Made by a program: the position numbers and the translations under genes | The notes under the pieces: model-generated | What the model saw: the letters and a program-made list of their open reading frames with translations, nothing else | The model's database searches: none | What the model was told of the DNA's origin: nothing | Shown here: piece after piece, positions 1 through 7,808 of the stretch | How positions within the stretch are numbered: the first letter of the stretch is position 1 | How the letters are laid out: every line of letters begins with the position of its first letter | NCBI GenBank assembly: GCA_036267975.1 | Contig: DATAVA010000007.1 | Coordinates: 1-64,000 of the forward strand | Reading direction: 5' to 3' | Length of the DNA stretch: 64,000 nt | DNA from: DAIDKA01 sp036267975 | Lineage (GTDB): Bacteria > Pseudomonadota > Gammaproteobacteria > Steroidobacterales > Steroidobacteraceae

Positions 1-7
1 GTTAGAC
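1..7 (+). repeat. Right core (R') of a truncated attC
   Basis: The window begins with GTTAGAC, the right-hand core of an attC whose remaining part lies outside. It marks the left border of the BrnT/BrnA cassette. Confidence 0.8.
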
Positions 8-67
8 CTCCGAGTAGCCATATAAAGGTATGGTGAGTAGGCCATATCTACGCTACACTTTCCCGCC

Positions 68-355
68 ATGGTGCCAAGCTTTGAGTGGGATCCGGCCAAG
101 GATGCGGAAAACCAGCGGAAGCATGGTTTGGGCTTTGTCGAGGCCCAGCAAGTGTTCTTGGATCCACGGCGTGTCATTGCTAGAGATCTGTCGCACAGCC
201 GGACTGAGCAACGCTTTTACTGCTTCGGACTCGTTGGGGATGGAATCGCAACTGTGCGATTCACATATCGAGGTGGGATGATTCGAATCTATGGTGCCGG
301 ATATTGGCGCCGCGGGAAAAGGCTTTATGAAGCGCAAGGTAAAGTATCGAGATGA
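68..355 (+). CDS. brnT: BrnT-family toxin (type II toxin-antitoxin), cassette gene
   Basis: A 95-residue protein with the BrnT pattern: an N-terminal FEWDP motif, KHG, an FLDP segment, and near the C-terminus RIYGAGYWRRGK. BrnT toxins are RelE-fold ribonucleases that stop translation and are neutralised by BrnA. The ATG at 68 is the first start that gives the complete FEWDP N-terminus. The 3' end overlaps the antitoxin gene by 29 bases, so the two are translationally linked. An AT-rich stretch with two near-direct repeats (around 14-23 and 38-47) lies just upstream and may be the autoregulatory operator. Family assignment is strong; activity is not shown. Confidence 0.85.
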   Translation: MVPSFEWDPAKDAENQRKHGLGFVEAQQVFLDPRRVIARDLSHSRTEQRFYCFGLVGDGIATVRFTYRGGMIRIYGAGYWRRGKRLYEAQGKVSR

Positions 356-566
356 GCCGCTGGGGCGGATTGAAGTGGTGAGTGACTTCCTTCCCCCTCC
401 TGATCAATTGGTGCTGCGCGACGACGGTGTCAAGGTCACAATTGCCCTGAGCAAGCGTAGTGTCGAATTCTTTAAGCGGCACGCAGCTAGATCCAAGGTG
501 CCGTATCAGAAGATGATCCGGAGTCTGCTTGATGGCTACGTCAAGCACCACGATTCGGACGTCTAA
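327..566 (+). CDS. brnA: BrnA-like antitoxin, cassette gene
   Basis: A 79-residue basic protein starting at an ATG inside the end of brnT. Its C-terminal half (LSKRSVEFFKRHAARSKVPY, then a helix ending RSLLDGYV) fits the ribbon-helix-helix DNA-binding domain of BrnA/CopG-type antitoxins. BrnA binds BrnT and represses the shared promoter. The TAA stop lies inside the left core of the following attC, a common arrangement in integron cassettes. A longer in-frame start at 291 would bury even more of the gene in brnT and is less likely. Confidence 0.8.
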   Translation: MKRKVKYRDEPLGRIEVVSDFLPPPDQLVLRDDGVKVTIALSKRSVEFFKRHAARSKVPYQKMIRSLLDGYVKHHDSDV

Positions 567-644
567 CATGCGTTTGAGCGGACGCGCCATGAATAAAGTG
601 CCCGTCGTGTTGCGGTGCCGCGCCGCTCAACTTTGGCGTTAGGC
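561..644 (+). repeat. attC site, 84 bp
   Basis: The left core GTCTAAC and right core GTTAGGC bound imperfect arms (GAGCGGACGCGCC against GCGCCGCTCAA). It ends the BrnT/BrnA cassette. Confidence 0.93.
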
Positions 645-934
645 AGCAGAGGTGTTGCGGCCGTGGGTCAGGCCAATTCGCCTTCGATTGGGCAATCGAT
701 TGCGGCGAGGTAGTCATGCCATTGCTGCCCTCGCGGCCCCTGCAGTCCTTCGTTCCGAACCAGTGGTCCGGCTGGATGTCGTTTTAGGCTTGCGGCAGAA
801 TCGTTGCCTCAAATCCATCGCCGATAGTTGCGGTGGAGGGGCCTCGGTGCTGTAGTTGACAAGGGTAGTAGCGACAACCGTGGTGATTCAGGGCGGCGCC
901 ATGACCATCCAGTCCAGACCATTTCGCGTAGGCT
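645..934 (+). other. Cassette body without a convincing gene
   Basis: About 290 bases between two attC sites. The only open frame of note (652-855, TTG start, 67 codons) has a composition typical of chance reading of GC-rich DNA and no recognisable domain. A 12-bp perfect palindrome, GCAATCGATTGC, is present near 690. This is a gene-less cassette, a decayed one, or a non-coding RNA cassette. Confidence 0.5.
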
Positions 935-1019
935 GCCTAACTATTGGTTGGAGCGGACGCGCAATGAATAAAGTGCCAGTCGTGATGTGGCGGCGCGCCG
1001 CTCAACTTTGGCGTTATAC
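935..1019 (+). repeat. attC site, 85 bp
   Basis: Left core GCCTAAC; right core GTTATAC, which departs from the usual GTTAG. The arms and the extra-helical G are conserved. Confidence 0.9.
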
Positions 1020-1039
1020 CGCTCGAAGGGGAGTACAAG

Positions 1040-1288
1040 ATGCTTGAACTGCGGCCAAATTGCGAGTGCTGTGATTTAGACCTTCCGCCTGACTCAACTG
1101 ATGCGCGCATTTGCTCATTCGAGTGCACGTTTTGTGCTTCCTGCGCCGACTCTAGACTTGGCAGCAGATGCCCGAATTGCGGTGGCGACCTAGTAGCGCG
1201 TCCGCGAAGGCCTGCTGAGAAATTGCTGACCAGCCCGGCCTCCACTCAGAGGGTGTATAAACCCGATGGTTGCCGCCCCACGGCATAA
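1040..1288 (+). CDS. DUF1272 family small zinc-binding protein, cassette gene
   Basis: An 82-residue protein beginning MLELRPNCECCD, which is characteristic of the DUF1272 family. Cysteine pairs at CECC, CSFEC, CASC and CPNCGG suggest a treble-clef or zinc-ribbon fold. The function of the family is unknown; members occur widely as short single-domain proteins and in cassettes. The ATG at 1040 sits 21 bases after the preceding attC with an AGGGGAG-like Shine-Dalgarno upstream. The TAA stop is inside the next attC core. Confidence 0.88.
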   Translation: MLELRPNCECCDLDLPPDSTDARICSFECTFCASCADSRLGSRCPNCGGDLVARPRRPAEKLLTSPASTQRVYKPDGCRPTA

Positions 1289-1366
1289 CTCTCGTTGGAG
1301 CGGACGCGCCGTGAATAAACTGCCCGTAGTATTGTTGCGGCGCGCCGCTCAACTTTGGCGTTAGCG
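1283..1366 (+). repeat. attC site, 84 bp
   Basis: Left core GCATAAC, right core GTTAGCG. It ends the DUF1272 cassette. Confidence 0.9.
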
Positions 1367-1386
1367 AGCACATTTGATGGCCCAGG

Positions 1387-1770
1387 ATGAACCCTATGTC
1401 TAATACGGACATTTTCAAATTTGCCCTCTTGCTCGGTGACGTCGCTCCGTCCATCGAATCCTTCGACGGAAGACTGTTCCTTGACCGCGCCGGCGATGGT
1501 CTTGAGCTTCTCGCGAAGAGGATCTCCCAGTATTCGAACGCACGAGAGGCGCAGCGATGGATCAACCTTGTGCCGATCGACGATTTCATCGATTGTGCCG
1601 TCTCCGACTGGTCAATGGATGACCCATCGCTGGAGGCCATAGTCGACATCTATCGCCGATCATGGCTGGCGTTAGTCCGCGCCCGATATGGCGACATTCC
1701 GGGAATTTCTGTGGAGCTACTGACGGACGAGGAATACGGCGACGTAATGTTACGCCTGAATCAGCGGTAG
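1387..1770 (+). CDS. Hypothetical acidic protein, cassette gene
   Basis: A 127-residue protein without a domain I can name. It is acidic and appears mostly helical, with tryptophans at RWINLVP, DWSMDD and RRSWLALV and no signal peptide or membrane segment. The start could be the ATG at 1387 or the one at 1396, which is better spaced from an AGGA sequence. It fills its cassette between two attC sites, and composition resembles neighbouring cassette genes. A function cannot be assigned. Confidence 0.65.
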   Translation: MNPMSNTDIFKFALLLGDVAPSIESFDGRLFLDRAGDGLELLAKRISQYSNAREAQRWINLVPIDDFIDCAVSDWSMDDPSLEAIVDIYRRSWLALVRARYGDIPGISVELLTDEEYGDVMLRLNQR

Positions 1771-1803
1771 GGGGGTTGATGCCACGGCTTTTGTGAGCGC
1801 GCT

Positions 1804-1911
1804 TGCTAACTTGCGTTGGAGCGGACCGCACATGAATAAACTGCCATCTACTATTATGGTTGTCACGGCGCGCGACTGCTCTCGCGCGGCCGCTCAACTT
1901 GGACGTTAGAG
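1804..1911 (+). repeat. attC site, long form, 108 bp
   Basis: Left core TGCTAAC, right core GTTAGAG. The variable loop is 24 bases longer than in the common 84-bp form. Confidence 0.88.
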
Positions 1912-1917
1912 GGGCAG

Positions 1918-2340
1918 GTGGACTCAGATCGTCTCAATGTCGAAGTTGGCCGCGCCGAATGCATCGCAGCCGGATCTATCCTTGGCCTCCTTGGGGCGCT
2001 CCTCGCGGTATTGCCGGTATTACTGCTCATGCAGATTCCAAGCGGCGGCGCTAAACAAGGAATGTTTCTTTTCGTCGGAGCGGTGATATCGGGTGCAATC
2101 GCCTGGTTCTGTCTTTCGCTCTCTTGGCGATTTATCATGAATCGTCCAAATCGCTATGGCTCAATAATAGGACCGGTGGCATGGCGCATCTCGGCTGCGT
2201 TCTGGGGCGTTGCCGCAATTGCCATAGCTGTTGGCTTCATCATTACGCGAGACCTTCAGCTCGTTTGGCCGCTCTTAGGTGGAAGTGCTCTTTCCTTCGG
2301 ATCATGGAAACGTGGGGCCGCGATTAGGGGCTCGCTTTGA
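1918..2340 (+). CDS. Small multi-pass membrane protein, cassette gene
   Basis: A 140-residue hydrophobic protein starting with GTG seven bases after the attC. Four probable transmembrane segments lie at about residues 15-40, 48-70, 86-108 and 112-128, separated by short charged loops (for example MNRPNRYGS). It has no recognised domain; small membrane proteins of unknown role are common cassette cargo. The start is chosen because it is the first possible codon after the recombination site and no in-frame stop precedes the first helix. Confidence 0.65.
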   Translation: MDSDRLNVEVGRAECIAAGSILGLLGALLAVLPVLLLMQIPSGGAKQGMFLFVGAVISGAIAWFCLSLSWRFIMNRPNRYGSIIGPVAWRISAAFWGVAAIAIAVGFIITRDLQLVWPLLGGSALSFGSWKRGAAIRGSL

Positions 2341-2347
2341 ATTCTCC

Positions 2348-2431
2348 CTCTAACATGCGCTTGAGCGGACGCAGCGTAAATAAAGTGCCCGTAGTATTGT
2401 CGCGGCGCGCCGCTCAACTTTGGCGTTAGAA
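2348..2431 (+). repeat. attC site, 84 bp
   Basis: Left core CTCTAAC, right core GTTAGAA; the arms are conserved. Confidence 0.92.
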
Positions 2432-2437
2432 ATCGCA

Positions 2438-2851
2438 ATGGAAGAGTACAGCTTCACATCCTGGACTGAGACAAAGGCGAAGCGCATTCGCTACTGCCGA
2501 CGCATCTCGAATTCTATTTGGGTGCTAGCGATTTGCATTCTTGCCATGAATCTGGGCCATTGGACCGTTCCAGACTCTTGGTGGCCTGTTTCGATACCCT
2601 TCGCAATCTATCTGCTCTCCTGGTTCGGGGTTTCGGCCGCGTTCTTCTATGGAGCCATTACATGTCCAAGTTGCGACATGCGTTTCACACGGAAGCTCTT
2701 GCCTCCGGTCTGGGTCCCCCGCCGTTGTCAAAGCTGCAAATTGGATATCTTCACGCTGCACCACGAGACTTCTAACAGTCGTTGGAGCGGACGCGCCATT
2801 AATAAAGTGCTAGTCGCGTTGTTGCGGCGCGCCGCTCAACTTTGGCGTTAG
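2438..2851 (+). CDS. Membrane protein with a C-terminal zinc-ribbon-like motif that reads through its attC
   Basis: A 137-residue frame starting at ATG seven bases after the attC. Two hydrophobic segments (about residues 23-45 and 52-72) are followed by CPSC and CQSC pairs spaced like a zinc ribbon. After HHETS the frame stays open through the whole following attC and stops at the TAG inside its right core, so the last 26 or so residues are encoded by the recombination site. The protein is not a recognised family. Whether the attC-coded tail is part of the functional protein is unknown. Confidence 0.6.
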   Translation: MEEYSFTSWTETKAKRIRYCRRISNSIWVLAICILAMNLGHWTVPDSWWPVSIPFAIYLLSWFGVSAAFFYGAITCPSCDMRFTRKLLPPVWVPRRCQSCKLDIFTLHHETSNSRWSGRAINKVLVALLRRAAQLWR

Positions 2852-2853
2852 AG
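2770..2853 (+). repeat. attC site, 84 bp
   Basis: Left core TTCTAAC, right core GTTAGAG. It lies within the open frame of the preceding cassette gene. Confidence 0.92.
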
Positions 2854-2891
2854 CCAAAGAGCCATGACACGCATCGCAGCTTCTTGGGTAG

Positions 2892-3242
2892 TTGCCGCGC
2901 TATCCCTATGTGGCTGGGACAGGTGCGGGAATAGCCTACGCTAGGCACTTCATGCTCCCAAACATGGTGAAGAACAGTTTCATCAACGCCATGTTTCTTA
3001 ATGCCACGATGAACGAAGACATAATGGAGTTGGTGGCCCTGGACCGTACGCATGTACTTTGCAACCGGGCAGAATCGGGCGCGATGTTCTGTCTATTGCC
3101 AGGAATGCATGATCTCGCCAGTGACACCCTGCATGCGCAAGATACCTGCACCGCTAGGCTGCGTTCGTTTTACCGGCAGCACCCAGGCGTGTACCTCATC
3201 TGCAAGAGGAATACCCGAATCAGGCTAAGATGCTTGGATTGA
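2892..3242 (+). CDS. Uncertain hypothetical gene, possibly frameshifted
   Basis: The longest plus-strand frame in this cassette is 116 codons from a TTG, or 96 codons from the ATG at 2952. It has no known domain. In another frame an ATG at 2864 begins a lipoprotein-like leader (hydrophobic run followed by LCGWDRCG) that stops after 26 codons. The leader and the body could be two parts of one frameshifted secreted protein, but the joined sequence matches nothing I recognise. Treat as a tentative gene. Confidence 0.35.
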   Translation: MPRYPYVAGTGAGIAYARHFMLPNMVKNSFINAMFLNATMNEDIMELVALDRTHVLCNRAESGAMFCLLPGMHDLASDTLHAQDTCTARLRSFYRQHPGVYLICKRNTRIRLRCLD

Positions 3243-3261
3243 CAGGTGCCCAATGATTCAG

Positions 3262-3345
3262 GTCTAACATGCGTGTGAGCGGACGCGCCGTGAACAAAGT
3301 GCCAGTCGTGTTGCGGTGCCGCGCCGCTCAACTTGGACGTTAGGC
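3262..3345 (+). repeat. attC site, 84 bp
   Basis: Left core GTCTAAC, right core GTTAGGC, with a CTTGGAC variant in the right arm. Confidence 0.92.
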
Positions 3346-3360
3346 CGATAGGATCGAACC

Positions 3361-3963
3361 TTGCGTAACAACTATGTCCTGATCGACTACGAGAATGTTC
3401 AGCCGGCCTCGCTCTCCGGGCTCGAAGCTGAGACGTTCCATGTCTATCTGTTTCTTGGCCAGAATCAAGCGAAGCTGTCCTACGACGTTGCATCTGCCAT
3501 GCAGAAGCTTGGGGACCGCGGAACTTACGTCAAAATATCCGGCAACGGTCCGAACGCATTGGATTTCCATATCGCCTATTACATTGGTGCGTTGTCCGCC
3601 AAAGAGCCCGATGCCTCTTTTCACATTATATCGAAGGACGCTGGCTTCGATCCTCTGATTAGCCATCTGAAGGATCTGAAAGTCGCGGCGCTACGATCAA
3701 AGGCCATTGCCGATATTCCGTTACTTAAGGCTACTAATGCTCAATCAATGCCGGAGAAAATTAAGCTGATTGTTGTCAACTTACGACAACGAGGCATATC
3801 CAAGCCGCGTAGTGTTAAAACGCTATCTAGTACAATTGCCTCGCTGTTTCAGAAGCAATTAGATGAACAAGAGTTGGCATCCATCATGGCAGAGCTTCAA
3901 AAGCGGCAGCTCATAACGATCAGCGGAGCGAAAGTCTCCTATGTATTCCCTGACGTGGCCTAA
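3361..3963 (+). CDS. PIN/NYN-like nuclease with a C-terminal helical domain, cassette gene
   Basis: A 200-residue protein starting with TTG. The N-terminus carries LIDYENVQ, the first acidic motif of NYN/PIN-like (LabA-type) ribonucleases. Later acidic elements are ALDFHIAYY and the HIISKDAGFDPLI block, so the presumed metal-binding aspartates are present. Residues about 130-195 form a small helical domain ending in a beta hairpin (KRQLITISGAKVSYVF), resembling a winged helix or LOTUS-like RNA-binding module. The stop lies in the next attC. An RNase role, perhaps in stress or phage defence, is inferred from the family and cassette context only. Confidence 0.75.
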   Translation: MRNNYVLIDYENVQPASLSGLEAETFHVYLFLGQNQAKLSYDVASAMQKLGDRGTYVKISGNGPNALDFHIAYYIGALSAKEPDASFHIISKDAGFDPLISHLKDLKVAALRSKAIADIPLLKATNAQSMPEKIKLIVVNLRQRGISKPRSVKTLSSTIASLFQKQLDEQELASIMAELQKRQLITISGAKVSYVFPDVA

Positions 3964-4065
3964 CATGCGTTGGAGCGGACGCGCCGTGAATAAACTGCCC
4001 GAACTGCCTCTGCGTACATCGTGCGCAATGATGCGGTGCCGCGCCGCTCAACTTGGACGTTAGAC
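3958..4065 (+). repeat. attC site, long form, 108 bp
   Basis: Left core GCCTAAC, right core GTTAGAC. The loop is 24 bases longer than the standard form. Confidence 0.9.
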
Positions 4066-4105
4066 CACTGTCGTTCCGTCGTGCCCTTTGCCGGGCGCTG
4101 GACAG

Positions 4106-4130
4106 ACTATATTTAGTATAGGTACTATAT
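4106..4130 (+). promoter_or_regulatory. Probable promoter/operator of the HigB/HigA-like pair
   Basis: An AT-rich block stands out from its GC-rich surroundings. It contains a TATATT -10-like hexamer and the inverted repeat TAGTA-tagg-TACTA (4114-4127) directly before the toxin start codon. Toxin-antitoxin cassettes usually carry their own promoter, and the XRE antitoxin would be expected to bind such a repeat. Confidence 0.45.
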
Positions 4131-4133
4131 GGC

Positions 4134-4415
4134 ATGTGGCGGGTGGATGAGCATCGACGCATCGGTAAGCAGATCGCCTCGGCGCCACTGGAAATCCAGA
4201 AGAGGTATGAAAAGTGGCTGGATATCGCCACAATATCGGGACCCCCAGGCTTGAGATCCATCCGGGGGTTCCACGACGAGGCTCTGTCAGGAACTTGGAA
4301 CGGTTACCGTTCGTCTCGCCTGAACGTACAGTATCGAGTCATATATCGAATTGAATCCTCTAGCCAACTCTCTCAAGTTGTTGAAATGACGGCACACGAC
4401 TATAGGAAGCGCTGA
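4134..4415 (+). CDS. RelE/HigB-like toxin, cassette gene
   Basis: A 93-residue protein with the RelE/ParE-superfamily pattern: N-terminal helices, IRGFHDEALSGTWNGYRSSR, the YRVIYRIE strand pair, and a C-terminal VVEMTAHDYRKR that supplies basic and aromatic residues near the active site. HigB-type toxins cut mRNA on the ribosome. The toxin gene precedes the antitoxin gene, which is the HigBA order. The next gene starts one base after its stop codon. Family is clear; the exact subfamily is not. Confidence 0.82.
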   Translation: MWRVDEHRRIGKQIASAPLEIQKRYEKWLDIATISGPPGLRSIRGFHDEALSGTWNGYRSSRLNVQYRVIYRIESSSQLSQVVEMTAHDYRKR

Positions 4416-4416
4416 T

Positions 4417-4677
4417 ATGAGTCAGTTTCGCCCCGCCAAACGTCGAGTTGCGGTTTCGGTTGGCGATTCCGTTCGTATCCTTCGGGAGCTGCAGGAGCTA
4501 AGTCAAAATCAACTCGGCAAGCTAACCGGCATCCCCCAGACAACACTGTCCGCGATAGAAAACGACCGCGTTCGATTGGGAGTGGAGAGAGCCAAGGTTC
4601 TGGCTCGCGCCCTCAGATGTCATCCCGCGGTATTGGTGTTCCCTGGCTGGGACGTGGAGCAGCAGTCAGCGGCCTAA
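4417..4677 (+). CDS. XRE-family antitoxin (HigA-like), cassette gene
   Basis: An 86-residue protein with a helix-turn-helix of the Cro/CI type at about residues 18-68; the recognition region is LGKLTGIPQTTLSAIENDR. It would neutralise the upstream toxin and repress the pair through the inverted repeat at 4114-4127. The ATG at 4417 follows the toxin stop with one intervening base. Its TAA stop is in the next attC core. The C-terminus (VLVFPGWDVEQQ) resembles that of other XRE antitoxins. Confidence 0.85.
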   Translation: MSQFRPAKRRVAVSVGDSVRILRELQELSQNQLGKLTGIPQTTLSAIENDRVRLGVERAKVLARALRCHPAVLVFPGWDVEQQSAA

Positions 4678-4755
4678 CTTGCGTTGGAGCGGACGCGCCG
4701 TGAATAAAGTGCCTGTGGTGTTGTTGCGGCGCGCCGCTCAACTTTGGCGCTAGGC
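4672..4755 (+). repeat. attC site, 84 bp, with altered right core
   Basis: Left core GCCTAAC. The right core reads GCTAGGC instead of GTTAGGC, which removes a conserved T next to the cleavage point and may lower recombination. Confidence 0.88.
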
Positions 4756-4768
4756 CGGACAGATATCT

Positions 4769-5092
4769 GTGGCTGCGATTCCCTTGTCGACGCGTATCTG
4801 GTTATCGATACACGCTCTCGCTATCGCGGCATGGTTGCTCGCCTCTCATGATCTTGCGGCAGGTGCGCGAGACGCTGGGTGTTTCGGAATGGGAGATCTA
4901 GTTGCGGGAGGTACGCTGCTCCTGCCGCCCTTGGTATTGGGCGTTCTTGCATCGCTAGTTGGCTTGGCCTATACGGGCATCAAACCGACCCTTTCCTCTA
5001 GAGCGGCTCGGTTCATGGCTTGGGGCTGCGCACTGGGAGGCTGGATTCTTGCTTATGTTATCGACTCAATTCCGACACTTCCGCAATGCTAG
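4769..5092 (+). CDS. Small membrane protein, cassette gene
   Basis: A 107-residue protein starting at GTG 13 bases after the attC. Three hydrophobic segments lie at about residues 9-30, 45-70 and 80-98. No domain is recognised. The stop is seven bases before the next attC, so the gene fills its cassette. Confidence 0.6.
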   Translation: MAAIPLSTRIWLSIHALAIAAWLLASHDLAAGARDAGCFGMGDLVAGGTLLLPPLVLGVLASLVGLAYTGIKPTLSSRAARFMAWGCALGGWILAYVIDSIPTLPQC

Positions 5093-5098
5093 TCAGCG

Positions 5099-5182
5099 GC
5101 CTAACATGCGTTCAAGCGGACGCGCCGTGAGTAAAGTGCTCGTGGTGTTGCGGTGCCGCGCCGCTCAACTTTGGCGTTAGAC
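5099..5182 (+). repeat. attC site, 84 bp
   Basis: Left core GCCTAAC, right core GTTAGAC. It precedes the IS-disrupted SUKH cassette. Confidence 0.92.
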
Positions 5183-5242
5183 CTCAATCCATGGCCATTG
5201 ACCTCCGCGAGTTTTGGGGAAACAACTGCTACAAGCATCCGC

Positions 5243-5277
5243 TGCAGGATTTCCCTCTTGGGGACCGGCCGATTTCC
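5243..5277. repeat. Left end of the IS21-family element with two GATTTCC repeats
   Basis: GATTTCC occurs at 5248 and 5271, each followed by a GGGGACC-like segment, mirroring the right end. Confidence 0.8.
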
Positions 5278-5330
5278 TGAGTTGGGGACCACCATGAGGG
5301 GGTCACCGACGGAGCCGCAGGCGACGATTG

Positions 5331-6089
5331 TTAGCTATCCTTCTTCCTGCTGGCAAGTTTGCGTGCTTTGACGCCGCGGTAACTCTCGCCGGTGATGTGG
5401 ATGGCCAAGGCGGAGTGCTGGAGGCGATCACGGATGGCATCGGCGATGACGGCATCACCGATGACCTCGGACCAGTGATCCAGTGGCAGCTGCGTGGTGA
5501 ACAAGGTCGAGCGATTGATCGATCGCTCTTCGAGTAGTTCACACAGATCCTGGGCTTCGGTGGCCGAGAGTTTGCGCATGCCGAAGTCATCCAGGATGAC
5601 GAGGTCGGGTTTGGCGAGCTTGTCGCGGTAGCGCAGGTACGTGCCGCTCGAGCGTGCCAGCGCGAGGTTTTCCAGCCACGTGGTCAGCGTCATGTACAGC
5701 ACGGACTTGCGGGATGCGCAGGCGTGGAGCCCTGCAGCCTGGGCGATGAAGGTCTTTCCAACCCCGGTCGGACCGATCAGCAGGACCGGCCTGGCATCCT
5801 GCAGCCACTGCAGCGCGTACAGTTCCTTGATCTGCGTCTTGGTGATCGAGCGACTGGCGGTAAAGTCGATGTCTTCGAACGCTGGACGCAGAGTGAACTT
5901 GGCAGCTTTGATGCGGTAGCCGGTCTTGCGCTCCTGTCGGTAATCGACTTCGGCTTGCAGCAGCGCATCAATGAACTCGCTGAAGGCGGATTGGTCGCGC
6001 GTGGCCTCGTTCAAGACCGAGTCAAAGGCGGCGAGCATGCCGAGCAGTTTCATCTCGGCCATCAGGTTTTTAGCGATCGCGGTGCTCAT
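5331..6089 (-). CDS. istB: IstB, ATP-binding transposition helper of IS21 family
   Basis: A 252-residue AAA+ ATPase. It has a Walker A GPTGVGKT, a Walker B ILDDFG, the C-terminal IstB signature around STLFTTQLPLDHW, and a final arginine-rich stretch. IstB helps IstA choose and capture target DNA. The ATG at 6089 overlaps the istA stop as ATGA, which implies translational coupling. A longer upstream frame exists but it is the istA shadow. Confidence 0.95.
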   Translation of the reverse strand: MSTAIAKNLMAEMKLLGMLAAFDSVLNEATRDQSAFSEFIDALLQAEVDYRQERKTGYRIKAAKFTLRPAFEDIDFTASRSITKTQIKELYALQWLQDARPVLLIGPTGVGKTFIAQAAGLHACASRKSVLYMTLTTWLENLALARSSGTYLRYRDKLAKPDLVILDDFGMRKLSATEAQDLCELLEERSINRSTLFTTQLPLDHWSEVIGDAVIADAIRDRLQHSALAIHITGESYRGVKARKLASRKKDS

Positions 6090-7555
6090 AGATCCAAGTT
6101 CTCCTGGGTTGAAGGGATGAGGTCGGGAACAGCCCGGTCGTCGCCGGCATTGACGGCGGCATAACGGAGCATGGGATTGCCGGGGCGGCGCACGATCTCG
6201 CGTCCAGCCTCGGGCTGTAGGGCTTGTCGTTTCGCCTGTGCGAGCAGCGCCTGGAAGTACGGCACGCGATACTTCTGGTAGCGGTGCATGGTGGTGATGG
6301 CAGCCGCGATGCGGGTTTCGGCAAGTTCGCGGCCGCTGTGGTGGATCTCTTTGGTGCTGACGCGCACGAGCCCCTGGCAACGACGCAGGTTGCCGTAGAC
6401 ATCGGCATTGAACAGCTGCACGAACAGCTGATGCAGATCGGGGTGGATGAACCGGGACTGCGACAGTAGTTTTTGCGGTATCGCCTCGTAGTAGGCCTGG
6501 GAGGCGGGCGGGAAGTGCGCGTCGATGAAGATCCGCTTGCCATTGCGGTGGCGGCTGCGCGGATGGATCGCCAGACGCTCAAGGCCCAGGAAGATCTCCA
6601 CCTGGTTCTCGGTGATCTTGATCCGCAGCTTCTTGTGGCGGTGGATATGCGGGGCGCTATAGTAGTCGCCGTCGACGCAGACGTAGCAGTCGGCGTGCAG
6701 CTTGAGCTCCTTCCACTCCCCACAGTCCACCTCGTGCAGCGGCAGGGGCTTCAGGGCTGGACGCTCAATAGTCTCGAAGCGCTCGCGCCGGGAGACACCA
6801 AAGCGGGTGTGACGGCGCGCATTGATGCGCTCGATGCACTCGCTGAGCGCGCGGTTGATCTCGGTGAGAGAGGTGAAGCGATGGCGCCGGTAGCGGAAGC
6901 GCACGTATCGCATCAGGATTTTGACCAGCCCTTCAACGATGGCTTTATCCTGTGGCTTCTTCACACGCGCGGGGACCACTGCCGTTGCAAACTGCACGGC
7001 CAGATCCGCGTACCCCGGGTTCAAATCAGGATCATAGAGGTGGCACTTGAGCACGCCTTGCTTCAGGCAGTCCGGCACCGTCACGTGCGGCACGCCGCCA
7101 TAGAAGCTGAACATGCGCCGGTGGCTGCCGAGCCAGTTGCGGCTCTTCATATCCTCAGCCGCCCAGGCGAACAGCAGCTGGCTGAAGCCCAGGCCTGCGA
7201 CAAACACCCAGGCTTTGCGGATCTGCCCGGTCTTGATCTCGATCCACTCGATCGGATCCCCGGCGTAGTCGACCTCAACGCGCTCCCCGGGGGCGAACTC
7301 GCGCGCCGTGATGCTTGCTTCCCGGTACTGCGGGAACTTGCGGTAGAACTGCTTCCAGAAGTTGCTGTACGTTGTGAGCTGCTGGGCTTTCTCCTCCCAT
7401 AGGAACTTCAATGGATGCCCCAGCCCCAGGTCATGGACGATGGCGGGCCAATCAAACTGGCTCAGCGCCCGGGCGATCTCGCGCAGACTGCGGCCCTCCG
7501 TGAGCCGCCGCCGGATCTCCTCGTATCGCTGCACCGTCATGCTCCGAAGCGCCAT
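6086..7555 (-). CDS. istA: IstA, DDE transposase of IS21 family
   Basis: A 489-residue transposase. The N-terminal helix-turn-helix (residues about 5-40, EEIRRRLTEGRSLREIARAL) binds the ends. The DDE catalytic core has aspartates in VEVDYAGD and TVPDCLK and a glutamate in KAIVEGLV. The C-terminal part has the basic Mu-type layout. The start at 7555 is chosen because GAAGGAGA lies 6-12 bases upstream; an upstream ATG at 7582 lacks this. The length is usual for IstA, with no frame interruption. Confidence 0.94.
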   Translation of the reverse strand: MALRSMTVQRYEEIRRRLTEGRSLREIARALSQFDWPAIVHDLGLGHPLKFLWEEKAQQLTTYSNFWKQFYRKFPQYREASITAREFAPGERVEVDYAGDPIEWIEIKTGQIRKAWVFVAGLGFSQLLFAWAAEDMKSRNWLGSHRRMFSFYGGVPHVTVPDCLKQGVLKCHLYDPDLNPGYADLAVQFATAVVPARVKKPQDKAIVEGLVKILMRYVRFRYRRHRFTSLTEINRALSECIERINARRHTRFGVSRRERFETIERPALKPLPLHEVDCGEWKELKLHADCYVCVDGDYYSAPHIHRHKKLRIKITENQVEIFLGLERLAIHPRSRHRNGKRIFIDAHFPPASQAYYEAIPQKLLSQSRFIHPDLHQLFVQLFNADVYGNLRRCQGLVRVSTKEIHHSGRELAETRIAAAITTMHRYQKYRVPYFQALLAQAKRQALQPEAGREIVRRPGNPMLRYAAVNAGDDRAVPDLIPSTQENLDL

Positions 7556-7808
7556 GCTGCCGTCTCCTTCGTGGTTACCCACGAAGGCTGCGGAACACGG
7601 CTCATCGGTTCCGGCGACGAGGACTCAGATGACGGCGAGGGCGCAAAAATCCACCGCGCAGGACAGCTCCAGAGCCACGATCGCGGGCGCCCCCTTGCCC
7701 TGGATACCCCCGGAAAAGCCTCCCACAAGACATAACTCAGCATCAGCGGACCCCTCTCCATGGCTGGGCACGGCGCCCAGAAATGGCTCCGCAGGTGGTC
7801 CCCACTGA

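Noticed and set aside
856..1047. 63-codon frame spanning an attC
   Set aside because: It begins in the gene-less cassette and is open mainly because the attC frame is open. No coding character before the attC.
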